This document shows positions 47,206-54,687 of a stretch of 54,687 nt of DNA, one piece after another. Under the pieces are notes generated by a model. That model was not told where the DNA came from. It made no database searches and was given only the letters and a program-made list of their open reading frames with translations. The position numbers and the translations under genes are program-made. How positions within the stretch are numbered: the first letter of the stretch is position 1; every line of letters begins with the position of its first letter. Source of the DNA: Mycobacterium palustre (GTDB lineage Bacteria > Actinomycetota > Actinomycetes > Mycobacteriales > Mycobacteriaceae); contig NZ_LQPJ01000153.1 in the NCBI RefSeq assembly GCF_002101785.1, forward strand, positions 1 through 54,687. Direction: 5' to 3'.

Positions 47206-48092
47206 ATTTCTTTCGCCACGTCGGCCGCGCGGCGCAGCTGGGCGAGGTCCGAGCTGGTCGGGATCAGCTGCACCTCGTCGGCGCCGATCCCCTCGAACTT
47301 GCGCAGCACCGCAAGCAGCTCGTCCTCGCTGCCGGCCCACCCGGTCATCGGCGCCATGGCGTCGACGTATTCGGCCGGTATCCAGTTCATGTAGCGCCGC
47401 AGATGACGATGCACCTGGGCGCGGGCCCGCTCCGGCGGCCCGAACGCGAACCAGAACGACGTCACCAGGTGCGGTTTCGGCTTGCCGGCCCGCGCCCACG
47501 CCTCGCGCGCCACGTCGAACAGCTCGTTCTGCTTGGCGACGTCGAGGTCCAGCGTGGTGCCGGCCAGCCCGTCGGCCCAGGCGGCGGCGCTGCGCACCGT
47601 CTTGGGACCGATGCTGCCGACGAGCAGCGGCGGACCTCCGGGCTGCACCGGCGGCGGCCCGACAGGCACCGTCGACTCCGTGATCTTCTCGCCGGCCCAC
47701 ACCCGCTTCATCACCGCCACGCGTTCGGCCATGCCGCGGATCGTCTGCGTCGCCGGGTCGGCGCCCACCGCGCGGTAGTCCTCGTGCCGACCGCCGACGC
47801 CGACGCCGACGGTCAGCCGGCCACCACACAGCATGTCGCCGGTGGCCAGCGCTTTCGCCAACATCACCGGGTCGTGTAGCTGCGGCACGATCACCGTCGT
47901 CACCAGCCGCACCCGCCGGGTCCAGGCGGCCAGCGCGCCGAGCAACGTCAGGTTGTCCGGGTTGTCGAAAGCGATGCGCTCGCCCCAACACAGCGAAGAG
48001 AACGGACCCTCGTCGACGGCGCGGGCCCAGTTCTCCAGCACCGTCGCGTCCAGGTCCGGCTCCATTACCGGCATGGTCATCGCTATCCGCAC
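47202..48092 (-). CDS. LLM-class F420-dependent oxidoreductase
   Basis: 296 residues, luciferase-like TIM barrel. Typical segments are RLVTTVIVPQLHDPVMLAKAL, GRLTVGVGVGGRHEDYRAVG and PLLVGSIGPKTVRSAAAWADG. Mycobacterial members mostly use F420 rather than FMN; substrate unknown. The frame is open to 48203, which would overlap the divergent VOC gene at 48142. The GTG at 48092 gives the usual start (RIAMTMPVMEPDLD) and has CACAAT seven bases upstream, compatible with leaderless translation; ATG at 48080 is an alternative. Confidence 0.9.
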   Translation of the reverse strand: MRIAMTMPVMEPDLDATVLENWARAVDEGPFSSLCWGERIAFDNPDNLTLLGALAAWTRRVRLVTTVIVPQLHDPVMLAKALATGDMLCGGRLTVGVGVGGRHEDYRAVGADPATQTIRGMAERVAVMKRVWAGEKITESTVPVGPPPVQPGGPPLLVGSIGPKTVRSAAAWADGLAGTTLDLDVAKQNELFDVAREAWARAGKPKPHLVTSFWFAFGPPERARAQVHRHLRRYMNWIPAEYVDAMAPMTGWAGSEDELLAVLRKFEGIGADEVQLIPTSSDLAQLRRAADVAKEI

Positions 48093-48141
48093 AGCGGCGA
48101 TTGTGGCACGGGAGTCAACATCCGCTGGCTGGAGTGGCAGC

Positions 48142-48564
48142 ATGGGCGAGGTGGGTTTCACCAGCACCTCCATCGCGCACGTGCGGTTGACCGTGACCGA
48201 CATCGAGCGATCGCGGCACTTCTACGAGACCGTGTTCGGTTGGCCGGTGTTGCTGGAAGTCCCCGAGAACGCCGACGAAGCCACCCGCAGCCAGTTCGGC
48301 TTCCTGTTCGGCGGGGTCGTCTACGACCTCGGCGGCACGCTGCTCGGTTTGCGGCCGGTCGCCAAGGACCGCTTCGACGAGGACCGCGTCGGTCTGGACC
48401 ACATCGCGTTCCGGCTCGGCAACAAGGCCGAATTGGACGCGGCGGCAACCCATCTCGACGAAGTGGGGGTGCGGCACGAGCCGGTCAAAGACATTGGGCC
48501 GTCCTACATCCTGGAGTTCCGCGACCCCGACAACATCGCCCTGGAGCTCACCGCCCCGAAGTGA
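48142..48564 (+). CDS. VOC-family (glyoxalase-fold) protein
   Basis: 140 residues, two beta-alpha-beta-beta-beta modules. Metal-ligand positions are His14 (SIAHVRLTVTD), His93 (VGLDHIAFRLG) and the glutamate in DNIALELTAPK. It probably binds a divalent metal and acts as a small-molecule lyase, isomerase or resistance protein; the substrate is unknown. The ATG is preceded by GGAGTGG. A second VOC gene follows 49 bases later on the same strand, so the pair may be an operon. Confidence 0.88.
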   Translation: MGEVGFTSTSIAHVRLTVTDIERSRHFYETVFGWPVLLEVPENADEATRSQFGFLFGGVVYDLGGTLLGLRPVAKDRFDEDRVGLDHIAFRLGNKAELDAAATHLDEVGVRHEPVKDIGPSYILEFRDPDNIALELTAPK

Positions 48565-48613
48565 GCGTCGCTCGTTGTCGCGGCGTGCCCGGAGTGGTTG
48601 ACTGGAAAGAGCT

Positions 48614-49003
48614 ATGACCATCTGTTTCAACCACACGATCGTCGCCGCCCGCGACAAGCGCGAGTCCGCGGAATTCCTCACCGAACTGTTCGGCCTGCCC
48701 GGCCCGAGACCGGTCGGCCCCTTCATGGCCGTGACGCTCGAGCACGGCGTCGACCTCGACTACGCCGACGCGCCCGAAGGCGAGGAAATCCGCCGCCAGC
48801 ACTACGCATTTCAGGTTTCCGACGAGGACTTCGACGCGATCTACGCCAAGATCACCTCACGCGGCCTGCAGCACTGGGCGGACCCCCGCCAGCAACGCCC
48901 CGGCGAGATCAACCACAACCACGGCGGGCGCGGCGTGTACTTCCTCGACCCCTCCGGGCACGCCATGGAGATCCTGACCCGACCCTATGGCCCTCACAGC
49001 TGA
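48614..49003 (+). CDS. VOC-family (glyoxalase-fold) protein
   Basis: 129 residues, a second, shorter VOC protein. The fold is shown by CFNHTIVAARDKRESAEFL, RRQHYAFQVSDEDFDAIYAKI and GRGVYFLDPSGHAMEILTRPYG, giving likely ligands His7, His64 and Glu122. It is not a close copy of its neighbour, so this is not a recent duplication. It converges on the GntR gene. Confidence 0.88.
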   Translation: MTICFNHTIVAARDKRESAEFLTELFGLPGPRPVGPFMAVTLEHGVDLDYADAPEGEEIRRQHYAFQVSDEDFDAIYAKITSRGLQHWADPRQQRPGEINHNHGGRGVYFLDPSGHAMEILTRPYGPHS

Positions 49004-49013
49004 GCGGGCCGGC

Positions 49014-49673
49014 CTAAATCGGCTCGGCAAGCCCCAGCGCGCGGACGGTGCCCGCCAGGTGGGTCCGCACGCTTTCGAGGGCCCTGTCCAGATCGCAGTC
49101 CCGCAGCGCCTCGGCGATCGCAAGATGCTCGTCCATGATCGTCGTGACGCGGGCCGGCTCGCGGAGCATCGACTCGCCGGTCATCCGCATCTGGCGGTCG
49201 CGCAGCGACGAGTAGAAATTCGCCAGGATCGCATTGCCCGACTCGTCGACCGTGATGCGGTGAAACGCGCGGTCGGCGGCCACGAACTCCTTCCAGTCCG
49301 ACACGGCGGCGGCGTCGCGCTGCCGCTGCAGCTCGCGGGAGAGCCGGTCGAACACCGCCGCGCAGACGGCGGGCCCGCGGCGCACCACCTTGCCGATCGC
49401 GAACTGCTCGAGGACCAGCCGGGCCTCCATGACGGCACGGACCTCGTCGGCCGATACCGGGACCACGAAGGCCCCGCGCTGCGGGTACAGCCGCAGCAGC
49501 CCCTCGGCCTCGAGCCGCAGAAAGGCCTCCCGCACCGGCGTCCGCGACATGCCCAGGGCCGCGGCGACGTCGCCCTCGCTGATCAGCTCACCACCGGCAA
49601 ACGCCCCGCTCAGGACCTGGTTCTTCACGTACTCCAGCGCGCGATCCTTGGCCGTCGGCGCCTTCGCCGCCAC
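49014..49673 (-). CDS. GntR-family regulator (FadR/FCD type)
   Basis: 219 residues. N-terminal winged helix (about 10-75: LISEGDVAAALGMSRTPVREA, FLRLEAEGLLRLYPQRGAFV). C-terminal helical FCD domain (EARLVLEQFAIGKVV, DRAFHRITVDESGN, MDEHLAIAEALRDCD) with the metal-binding Asp and His residues typical of FCD sensors of organic acids. The frame extends upstream, but the GTG at 49673 has GAGGAGG upstream and starts at a normal length. A palindrome at 49707-49716 is the probable operator. Confidence 0.92.
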   Translation of the reverse strand: MAAKAPTAKDRALEYVKNQVLSGAFAGGELISEGDVAAALGMSRTPVREAFLRLEAEGLLRLYPQRGAFVVPVSADEVRAVMEARLVLEQFAIGKVVRRGPAVCAAVFDRLSRELQRQRDAAAVSDWKEFVAADRAFHRITVDESGNAILANFYSSLRDRQMRMTGESMLREPARVTTIMDEHLAIAEALRDCDLDRALESVRTHLAGTVRALGLAEPI

Positions 49674-49706
49674 GACGCCTCCTCGGAGGTAGCTCGTATC
49701 CAAATT

Positions 49707-49716
49707 GTGTGCACAC
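49707..49716. promoter_or_regulatory. candidate GntR operator
   Basis: GTGTGCACAC is a perfect 10-base palindrome 34 bases upstream of the GntR start, within TTGTGTGCACACCGTA. It lies between the GntR gene and the divergent exported-protein gene and could control both. Confidence 0.4.
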
Positions 49717-49808
49717 CGTACCCGGGCGCCGGGTGCATCACAGGCAATACTCAGATACAAGTGGAATATTACTTGGGCACAGGCAACGGAACGCTGAAAG
49801 AAGCCGGA

Positions 49809-50141
49809 ATGTCGAACGCAAACTCGGGACAGTCAGCCCTCGAATCGCCGGATGCGGACCCGCCGTCTCCCGCGTCGACGACCCGTAAGCGCCGCCGGGC
49901 CCTCACGCTGCTGATCGGCACCGCCGCCTCGTTGGGCCTTTCAGTGCTGGTCGGGGCGACGGCCAGCGCCGACCCCCACGGTACCGGCAGCCCAAGCCCC
50001 TTCGGCACCCTCAGCTGCACCTGCCCCGGCGCAGCTCCAGCCGGCAGCCCGGCCAGAACGCAGGCGATAACCCGCGGCATCCGGGACGGTCTCGCCGCCG
50101 CGCCACCCGCCCCGGCCCTGTCCAGCACAGTTTTGCCGTAG
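49809..50141 (+). CDS. small exported or membrane-anchored hypothetical protein
   Basis: 110 residues. A polar, Ser/Pro-rich N-terminus is followed by RKRRR and a hydrophobic segment (ALTLLIGTAASLGLSVLVGA) ending TASADPHG, a good signal-peptidase site. The mature part is about 55 residues with one close cysteine pair (LSCTCPG). The 40 residues before the hydrophobic core are long for a signal peptide, so a downstream start or a membrane anchor is possible. I do not recognise a family. Confidence 0.6.
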   Translation: MSNANSGQSALESPDADPPSPASTTRKRRRALTLLIGTAASLGLSVLVGATASADPHGTGSPSPFGTLSCTCPGAAPAGSPARTQAITRGIRDGLAAAPPAPALSSTVLP

Positions 50142-50181
50142 CGACCAATTCGGTTGCCGTGCAACGGCTTAACTTGGATCG

Positions 50182-50667
50182 CTAGTCCGCGCGCCGCCGC
50201 GCGCCGTGCCGCTCGCTTTCCTGCTCGCGGTAATCGTCGGCCAGCCGCGCGACGTGCTTGGGCAGCGTACCGCTCGCGACGTCGGCCAGCGTCGTCTCCT
50301 CCAGCACCGAACGCATGCTGGCGCGCAACGCCCGCCACACGTCGGCCAGGGGCGCGGTCGGCCCGGAATACGGGAGGTCACCCAGCCCGATGTCGCGGAC
50401 GCTTGCCAGCGGTCCGTCGATGCAGCGCAGCACGTCGGCGATGCTGATCTCGTTTCCCGGACGGGCCAGTTCGTAGCCGCCCTCGCGACCGCGATGGCTG
50501 CGCACCAGGCGGTCGGTGCGCAGGTTGGTCAGGATGTCGACGAGGAATTGCGGCGGGATGCCCTGCGCCTGGGCCAGGTCTTCGGTCTTGACCAGCGTGC
50601 CGCTGTCCACGGTGGCGAGCTGGACCATCGCCCGCACCGCGTACTCCGCCTTGGCTGACATCCGCAC
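50182..50667 (-). CDS. Rrf2-family regulator linked to sulfate assimilation
   Basis: 161 residues, equal to Rv1287. The winged helix is clear (MSAKAEYAVRAMVQLATVDSG, IPPQFLVDILTNLRTDRLVRS, RGREGGYELARPGNEISIADV). It has a single cysteine (VLRCIDGP) and lacks the three-cysteine cluster that holds FeS in IscR or NsrR. It therefore resembles CymR-type Rrf2 regulators of cysteine metabolism. It is on the same strand, 43 bases after cysNC, which supports that role. The GTG at 50667 is used; CACAAT lies seven bases before it, compatible with a separate leaderless transcript. Confidence 0.9.
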   Translation of the reverse strand: MRMSAKAEYAVRAMVQLATVDSGTLVKTEDLAQAQGIPPQFLVDILTNLRTDRLVRSHRGREGGYELARPGNEISIADVLRCIDGPLASVRDIGLGDLPYSGPTAPLADVWRALRASMRSVLEETTLADVASGTLPKHVARLADDYREQESERHGARRRAD

Positions 50668-50710
50668 GCTGTGGATTGTGCCACCCGGCGCGGCGACTCG
50701 AACGGGCGCG

Positions 50711-52564
50711 CTACTGCCGCCACTCCAGCAGCTCGATGATGCTCTGCGCCTGCTCCTCCAGCGTGCGCTCCGGGGTGAGCCGCAAATCCGGATTCTTCGG
50801 CCGTTGATACGGGCTGTCGATGCCGGTGAAGTGCGTGATCTCACCGGCGCGGGCTTTGGCGTACAGCCCCTTGGGATCACGCTTTTCGCAATCGGCAAGT
50901 GGGGTGTCGCAGAACACCTCGATGAAGTCGAACCCGGCGTCGGTGTGCACCTTGCGCGCCATCTCGCGATGTTCGGCCAGCGGGCTGATCGCCGGCACCA
51001 GCACGGTTTGGCCGGAGTCGGCCAGCAGCGTGGCGACGTGCGCCAGCCGGCGCAAATTCTCCGCGCGGTCGGCCATGGAAAAGCCGAGGTCGGCGTTCAG
51101 GCCGTGACGCAGGTTGTCGCCGTCGAGAACGTAAGCGGGAACGCCCTTTTCGAGCAGCTTCTGCTCGACCAGCATGGCCACCGACGACTTACCGGCCCCC
51201 GACAAGCCGGTGAGCCACACCGTCCTGCCCCGGGCGGCCCTGTCGGCCGCGGTGACGAGCGACTTGTGCCGCACGGTATTCGGGCTCGCGGATTGCGCGG
51301 AGACGTCACGCAACACCATGCCCGCGGCCACGGTGCCGTTGGTGTCGGGATCGATCAGGATGAACGATCCCGTGCTGGCGTTGCGGGTGTACTCGTCGAG
51401 CAGCAGGGGCACCACGGTGCGCAGCGAGATGCGGCCAAGTTCGTTCAGCTTCAACGCCGTTACGGTCTTGTCACGGTGCAGCGTGTTGACGTCGAGCCGG
51501 TAGTCCAGCCCGGTGACCCGCGCGCGCGTGGTCCGGGTGGTGTGTTTGATGACGTAGTCGCGGCCCGGCTCGAGCGCCGAGTTGTCGGCCATCCAGCACA
51601 CGGTGGCGTCGAAATTCTGCGTGACCCTGGGCTGGTTGTTGGTGCGGGCGATCATGTCGCCGCGGGAGATGTCGATGTCGTCGTCCAGGCTGACCGACAC
51701 GGCCATCGGCGGAAACGCCTCGTCCACTGGGCCATTGGGGCCGTCGATGGCGGTGATGCGGGTGGTCTTGCCGACCGGCAGCACCACCACCTCGTCACCC
51801 GGGCGCATCACCCCGCTGGCCACGGTGCCGGCGTAGCTGCGGTGGTCCTGGTGCTCGAGGGTCTGCGGGCGGATGACGTATTGGACCGGGAACCGCACGT
51901 CGACCAGGTTGCGGTCGCCGGCGATGTAGACCTCCTCGAGGTGCGACAGCAGCGCCGGCCCCTCGTACCACGGGGCCTTCTCGGACTTGGTCACCACGTT
52001 GTCGCCGTGCAGCGCCGACAGCGGAATGGTGGCGACGTCCTGCACGTCCAACCGCGCGGCGAAGGAGTGAAACTCGTCGCGAATCGCCTCGAATTTGCCT
52101 CTGTCCCAATCGATCAGGTCCATCTTGTTGACCGCGAGCACGATGTGCTGGATGCCCAGCAGCGAGGCCAGAAACGCGTGCCGGCGCGACTGCTCGAGCA
52201 GCCCGTGCCGGGCGTCGACGAGCACGATCACCAGCTGCGCGGTCGACGCACCCGTCACCATGTTGCGGGTGTACTGGATGTGGCCGGGGGTGTCGGCGAT
52301 GATGAATTTCCGCTTGGGCGTGGCGAAGTAGCGGTAGGCGACGTCGATGGTGATGCCCTGCTCGCGCTCGGCGCGCAGGCCGTCGGTGACCAGCGCCAGG
52401 TCGGTGTAGTCGTGGCCGCGCTCCTTGGAGGTGCGCTCGACCGACGCCCACTGGTCTTCCATCACCGCCTTGGAGTCGTAGAGCAAGCGCCCGATCAGGG
52501 TGGACTTGCCGTCGTCGACGGAACCCGCTGTGGCGAGCCGCAACAACGTCGTCGGGGCGGCCAT
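50711..52564 (-). CDS. cysNC: sulfate adenylyltransferase large subunit fused to APS kinase
   Basis: 617 residues. The N-terminal GTPase (CysN) has GSVDDGKS at 14-21, DTPGHIQY and NKMDLIDWD. It drives ATP sulfurylation by CysD through GTP hydrolysis. The C-terminal kinase (CysC, about 440-617) has P-loop LTGLSGAGKSSVA and phosphorylates APS to PAPS (FCDTPLADCEKRDPKGLY). The fusion is normal in mycobacteria. The ATG overlaps the cysD stop (ATGA), coupling the subunits. The pathway feeds cysteine, mycothiol and sulfolipid synthesis. Confidence 0.97.
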   Translation of the reverse strand: MAAPTTLLRLATAGSVDDGKSTLIGRLLYDSKAVMEDQWASVERTSKERGHDYTDLALVTDGLRAEREQGITIDVAYRYFATPKRKFIIADTPGHIQYTRNMVTGASTAQLVIVLVDARHGLLEQSRRHAFLASLLGIQHIVLAVNKMDLIDWDRGKFEAIRDEFHSFAARLDVQDVATIPLSALHGDNVVTKSEKAPWYEGPALLSHLEEVYIAGDRNLVDVRFPVQYVIRPQTLEHQDHRSYAGTVASGVMRPGDEVVVLPVGKTTRITAIDGPNGPVDEAFPPMAVSVSLDDDIDISRGDMIARTNNQPRVTQNFDATVCWMADNSALEPGRDYVIKHTTRTTRARVTGLDYRLDVNTLHRDKTVTALKLNELGRISLRTVVPLLLDEYTRNASTGSFILIDPDTNGTVAAGMVLRDVSAQSASPNTVRHKSLVTAADRAARGRTVWLTGLSGAGKSSVAMLVEQKLLEKGVPAYVLDGDNLRHGLNADLGFSMADRAENLRRLAHVATLLADSGQTVLVPAISPLAEHREMARKVHTDAGFDFIEVFCDTPLADCEKRDPKGLYAKARAGEITHFTGIDSPYQRPKNPDLRLTPERTLEEQAQSIIELLEWRQ

Positions 52565-53493
52565 CAGAAGTACCCCTGTCGCTTGCGGTCTTCCATCCCG
52601 GCCTCCGAGATCCGGTCGTCGGCCCTGGTCGCGCCGCGCTCGGTCAGCCGCGCCACCGCGGTCTCGGCGATCACCTCCGACACCGTGGCGGCCTCGGATT
52701 CCACGCATCCGGTGCAGGTGACGTCGCCGACGGTGCGGAAGCGCACCGCCGCCTCGAACACCGGCTCGTCGGCGCGCGGCTGCATGTGCCGGTGCACGGC
52801 GAGCAGCATGCCGTCGCGGCGAAACACCTTGCGGCGGTGGGCGAAATAGATCGACGGCAGCTTGATCTTCTCCGCGCCGATGTAGGACCAGATGTCGAAC
52901 TCGGTCCAGTTCGACAGCGGGAAGACGCGGATGTGCTCGCCCTTGTGATGCCGGCCGTTGTAGAGGTTCCACAGCTCGGGCCGCTGCGCCTTGGGGTCCC
53001 ACTGGCCGAACTCGTCGCGGAAGCTGAACACCCGCTCCTTGGCCCGCGCCTTCTCCTCGTCGCGGCGCGCCCCGCCGAAGGCGGCGTCGAACTTGTTCTC
53101 CCGGATGGCGCGCAGCAGCGTCACGGTCTGGATCGGGTTGCGTGACGGGATCGTCTCGACGACCCGGCCGGCGTCGATGTCGTCTTGCACCGACGCGACG
53201 ACCAGGCGCACCCCGGCCTCGGCGACCAGTTCGTCGCGGGTGGCGAGCACCTCGTCGAAGTTGTGGCCGGTGTCGACGTGCATGACCGGAAACGGCAGCC
53301 GCCCGGGCCGGAACGCCTTCAAGGCCAGGTGCAGCATGACAATGGAGTCCTTGCCGCCGGAGAACAGCAGCACCGGCCGCTCGAACTCCGCGGCCACCTC
53401 CCGGATGATGTGGATGGCCTCGGCCTCCAGCGAGCGCAGATGGCTCAACTCGTACTGTCCGGCTGCGGGGCCGGCCTTCACAGCGCTGGTCAT
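52564..53493 (-). CDS. cysD: sulfate adenylyltransferase small subunit
   Basis: 309 residues, PP-loop family. Motif SGGKDS is at 45-50. HVDTGHNFDEV, the arginine-rich GGARRDEEKARAKER loop and the conserved C-terminus RKRQGYF are all present. It adenylates sulfate to APS with CysN. It is first in the cysD-cysNC operon, with an AT-rich regulatory region upstream. Confidence 0.97.
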   Translation of the reverse strand: MTSAVKAGPAAGQYELSHLRSLEAEAIHIIREVAAEFERPVLLFSGGKDSIVMLHLALKAFRPGRLPFPVMHVDTGHNFDEVLATRDELVAEAGVRLVVASVQDDIDAGRVVETIPSRNPIQTVTLLRAIRENKFDAAFGGARRDEEKARAKERVFSFRDEFGQWDPKAQRPELWNLYNGRHHKGEHIRVFPLSNWTEFDIWSYIGAEKIKLPSIYFAHRRKVFRRDGMLLAVHRHMQPRADEPVFEAAVRFRTVGDVTCTGCVESEAATVSEVIAETAVARLTERGATRADDRISEAGMEDRKRQGYF

Positions 53494-53661
53494 CGCTCCC
53501 TCGTCGGACCCGAATTATGGATAAATTTGATCGGATTGACCATATTTATGGTTATAACCACTTATGGAACCAGCCGGGAGAGTCGCTGTCAATCCTGTGT
53601 CAGGACGAACAGCGGACGCTTTACGCCACGGCCGGTAGTTACCCTTTGCCGCGCCGGCCCG
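53494..53661. promoter_or_regulatory. AT-rich regulatory region upstream of cysD
   Basis: A low-GC patch lies 25-75 bases upstream of the cysD start. It contains TGGTTATAACCA (53549-53560), a perfect 12-base palindrome, inside a wider repeat CCATA/TATGG (53540-53544 with 53563-53567). ATAAAT/ATTTAT (53521-53526 with 53544-53549) forms a further inverted pair. A regulator such as the Rrf2 protein at 50182 could bind here. Direction and binding are inferred. Confidence 0.5.
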
Positions 53662-53679
53662 ATGCGAAAGCATGGACGC

Positions 53680-54099
53680 ATGACTACTGGAACTCAGAGC
53701 GGCCGCGACGTCATCGCGCAGTTCCTCCCCCAGTCGCCGTTCGTGGCGAAGCTGGGAATCGTGGCCGATCAGCTCACCGACGACGAGGTCCGGCTGCGGC
53801 TGCCGTGGGACCCGTCCAACGTCACCGTCGGCGACATGGTCCACGGCGGCGCGATCGCCACGCTGGCCGACCTGACCGTGATGGCCGCGGCGTGGTGCGG
53901 CGCCGAAGCGCCGCCGGAGCTGCGCGGCGTGACCGTGTCGATGACGCTGGACTTCATGGCGCCCGCCCGGGCCACCGACGTGATCGGCGTGGGCCGGGTG
54001 CTGCGGCGCGGGCGGTCGCTGACCAACTGCGAGGCAGAGATCGTCGACCCGGAGGGCCGGCTGCTGGCCAAGGCCCTCGCCACGTACAAGGTGGGCTAG
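53680..54099 (+). CDS. PaaI-like hotdog-fold acyl-CoA thioesterase
   Basis: 139 residues. The hotdog helix and active-site region is VTVGDMVHGGAIATLADLTVM (HGG motif); the second half (VTVSMTLDFMAPARATDVIGVG) completes the fold, and the C-terminus is LLAKALATYKVG. Such proteins hydrolyse aryl- or acyl-CoA esters. The ATG at 53680 is preferred; an in-frame ATG at 53662 would add six residues. It diverges from cysD and converges on the carbonic anhydrase gene. Confidence 0.88.
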   Translation: MTTGTQSGRDVIAQFLPQSPFVAKLGIVADQLTDDEVRLRLPWDPSNVTVGDMVHGGAIATLADLTVMAAAWCGAEAPPELRGVTVSMTLDFMAPARATDVIGVGRVLRRGRSLTNCEAEIVDPEGRLLAKALATYKVG

Positions 54100-54114
54100 C
54101 TTCGGCGGGCCGAG

Positions 54115-54606
54115 CTAGAGCGTTACTTCCTCGAGCCTGCCGGTGGCGACGTCGAAGACGAAGCCCCGCAACGACACCTGCTTGGTCACGAACGGGCTGT
54201 TGTCGATCCGGCGCAGCGACTGCCGGACGTCCTCGGCGACGTCCGGAAACGCCTCGGCCGCCCACGGCGGTTTGACCCCGGTCTCGTCCTGGATCGCGCG
54301 CTTGAAGTCGTCGTCGGTGAAGGTGAGCATCCCGCAGTCGGTGTGGTGGATCAGGATGATCTCGCGCGTCCCGAGCAGGCGTTGGCTGATGGCCAGCGAG
54401 CGGATCACGTCGTCGGTGATCACCCCGCCGGCGTTGCGGATGACGTGCGCCTCCCCCTCGTTGAGGCCGAGGATGCGGTAGACGTCGAGCCGGGCGTCCA
54501 TGCACGCGACAACCGCGACGTGCTTGCTCGGCGGCATCGGCAGCGGTCCCTCGAAGCCGCCCGCGTACCGCGCGTTGTTGGCCACATAGTCGTCGGTAAC
54601 CGTCAC
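54115..54606 (-). CDS. canA: beta-class carbonic anhydrase
   Basis: 163 residues, the same as Rv1284. It interconverts CO2 and bicarbonate. Zinc ligands are Cys35, His88 and Cys91; the Asp37-Arg39 pair (ACMDARLD) completes the active site of the type I/II beta class. The GTG at 54606 is preceded by a GAAAGG-type ribosome-binding site. In M. tuberculosis the gene also adjoins the sulfate-activation genes. Confidence 0.96.
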   Translation of the reverse strand: MTVTDDYVANNARYAGGFEGPLPMPPSKHVAVVACMDARLDVYRILGLNEGEAHVIRNAGGVITDDVIRSLAISQRLLGTREIILIHHTDCGMLTFTDDDFKRAIQDETGVKPPWAAEAFPDVAEDVRQSLRRIDNSPFVTKQVSLRGFVFDVATGRLEEVTL

Positions 54607-54687
54607 GCCAGCCCTACCTTTCGGACTGTCGGTTGATGGTTCGGGCCAGGAGTGCGGGATGATCAGCCGGTGCTGGTGAGGCAGGTA

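Noticed and set aside
49770..50338. A 189-codon minus-strand frame
   Set aside because: It overlaps the exported-protein gene and the 3' end of the Rrf2 gene and has Arg/Ala-rich shadow composition; its neighbours on both strands are better supported.
54607..54687. A short minus-strand frame ending in ARTINRQSER before canA
   Set aside because: Only 81 bases are available and the frame runs off the window, so neither its reality nor its identity can be judged.

Overview
The window comes from a slow-growing Mycobacterium. It is a high-GC chromosome segment whose gene order matches, in inverted orientation, what I remember of the M. tuberculosis Rv1324-Rv1284 region. It opens with the tail of a PE_PGRS gene, a family confined to slow growers. 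The 16S gene nevertheless carries the short form of helix 18 usually seen in rapid growers. PE_PGRS plus a short helix 18 points to the M. simiae complex. That placement is inference from sequence features and memory, not from a search.

Left arm (1-10.2 kb): PE_PGRS 3' end, a thioredoxin/TPR protein, acetyl-CoA acetyltransferase (fadA4), methylmalonyl-CoA epimerase, a small zinc-type protein next to the mismatch endonuclease nucS, a membrane class III adenylyl cyclase, an oxalate/formate-type MFS transporter with a 44-residue partner, a frameshifted TetR gene, and the alkylation-repair pair ada-alkA/ogt. Middle (10.2-15.6 kb): one rRNA operon on the minus strand (16S-23S-5S, no spacer tRNA) driven by two tandem promoters 80 bp apart, with murA upstream. 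A bidirectional hairpin separates it from ogt.

Core block (15.6-39.4 kb): murA, cobalamin adenosyltransferase, a DUF2550 protein, the complete ATP synthase operon (atpI-like, B, E, F, FH fusion, A, G, D, C), then rfe/wecA, sua5, prmC, prfA, rpmE, rho, thrB, thrC, hom, lysA and argS, nearly all on the minus strand. Many stop/start codons overlap, so argS-lysA-hom-thrC-thrB and prfA-prmC-sua5-rfe look translationally coupled. PrmC modifies the release factor encoded next to it. hom, thrC and thrB form the threonine branch and lysA ends the lysine branch of the aspartate family.

Accessory zone (39.3-42.7 kb): beside a tRNA-Arg(CCG) gene lies an AbiE-type toxin-antitoxin pair with two inverted repeats in its promoter. 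It is followed by fragments of three unrelated genes (a Fic-type C-terminus, a MutT3-like N-terminus on the other strand, and a frameshifted cutinase). This is the only part that looks like an island and holds the most unusual signals.

Right arm (42.7-54.7 kb): a DUF732 secreted protein, an unknown protein, an F420 nitroreductase-like protein, a NUDIX hydrolase, a ketosteroid-isomerase-like protein, a K+ channel with RCK domains on both sides of the pore, an LLM-class oxidoreductase, two VOC proteins, a GntR regulator, a small exported protein, the sulfate-activation genes cysD-cysNC with an Rrf2 regulator downstream, a hotdog thioesterase and a beta-carbonic anhydrase. Several genes have a TANNNT box placed so that transcription would begin at, or within 1-3 bases of, the start codon, suggesting leaderless translation.
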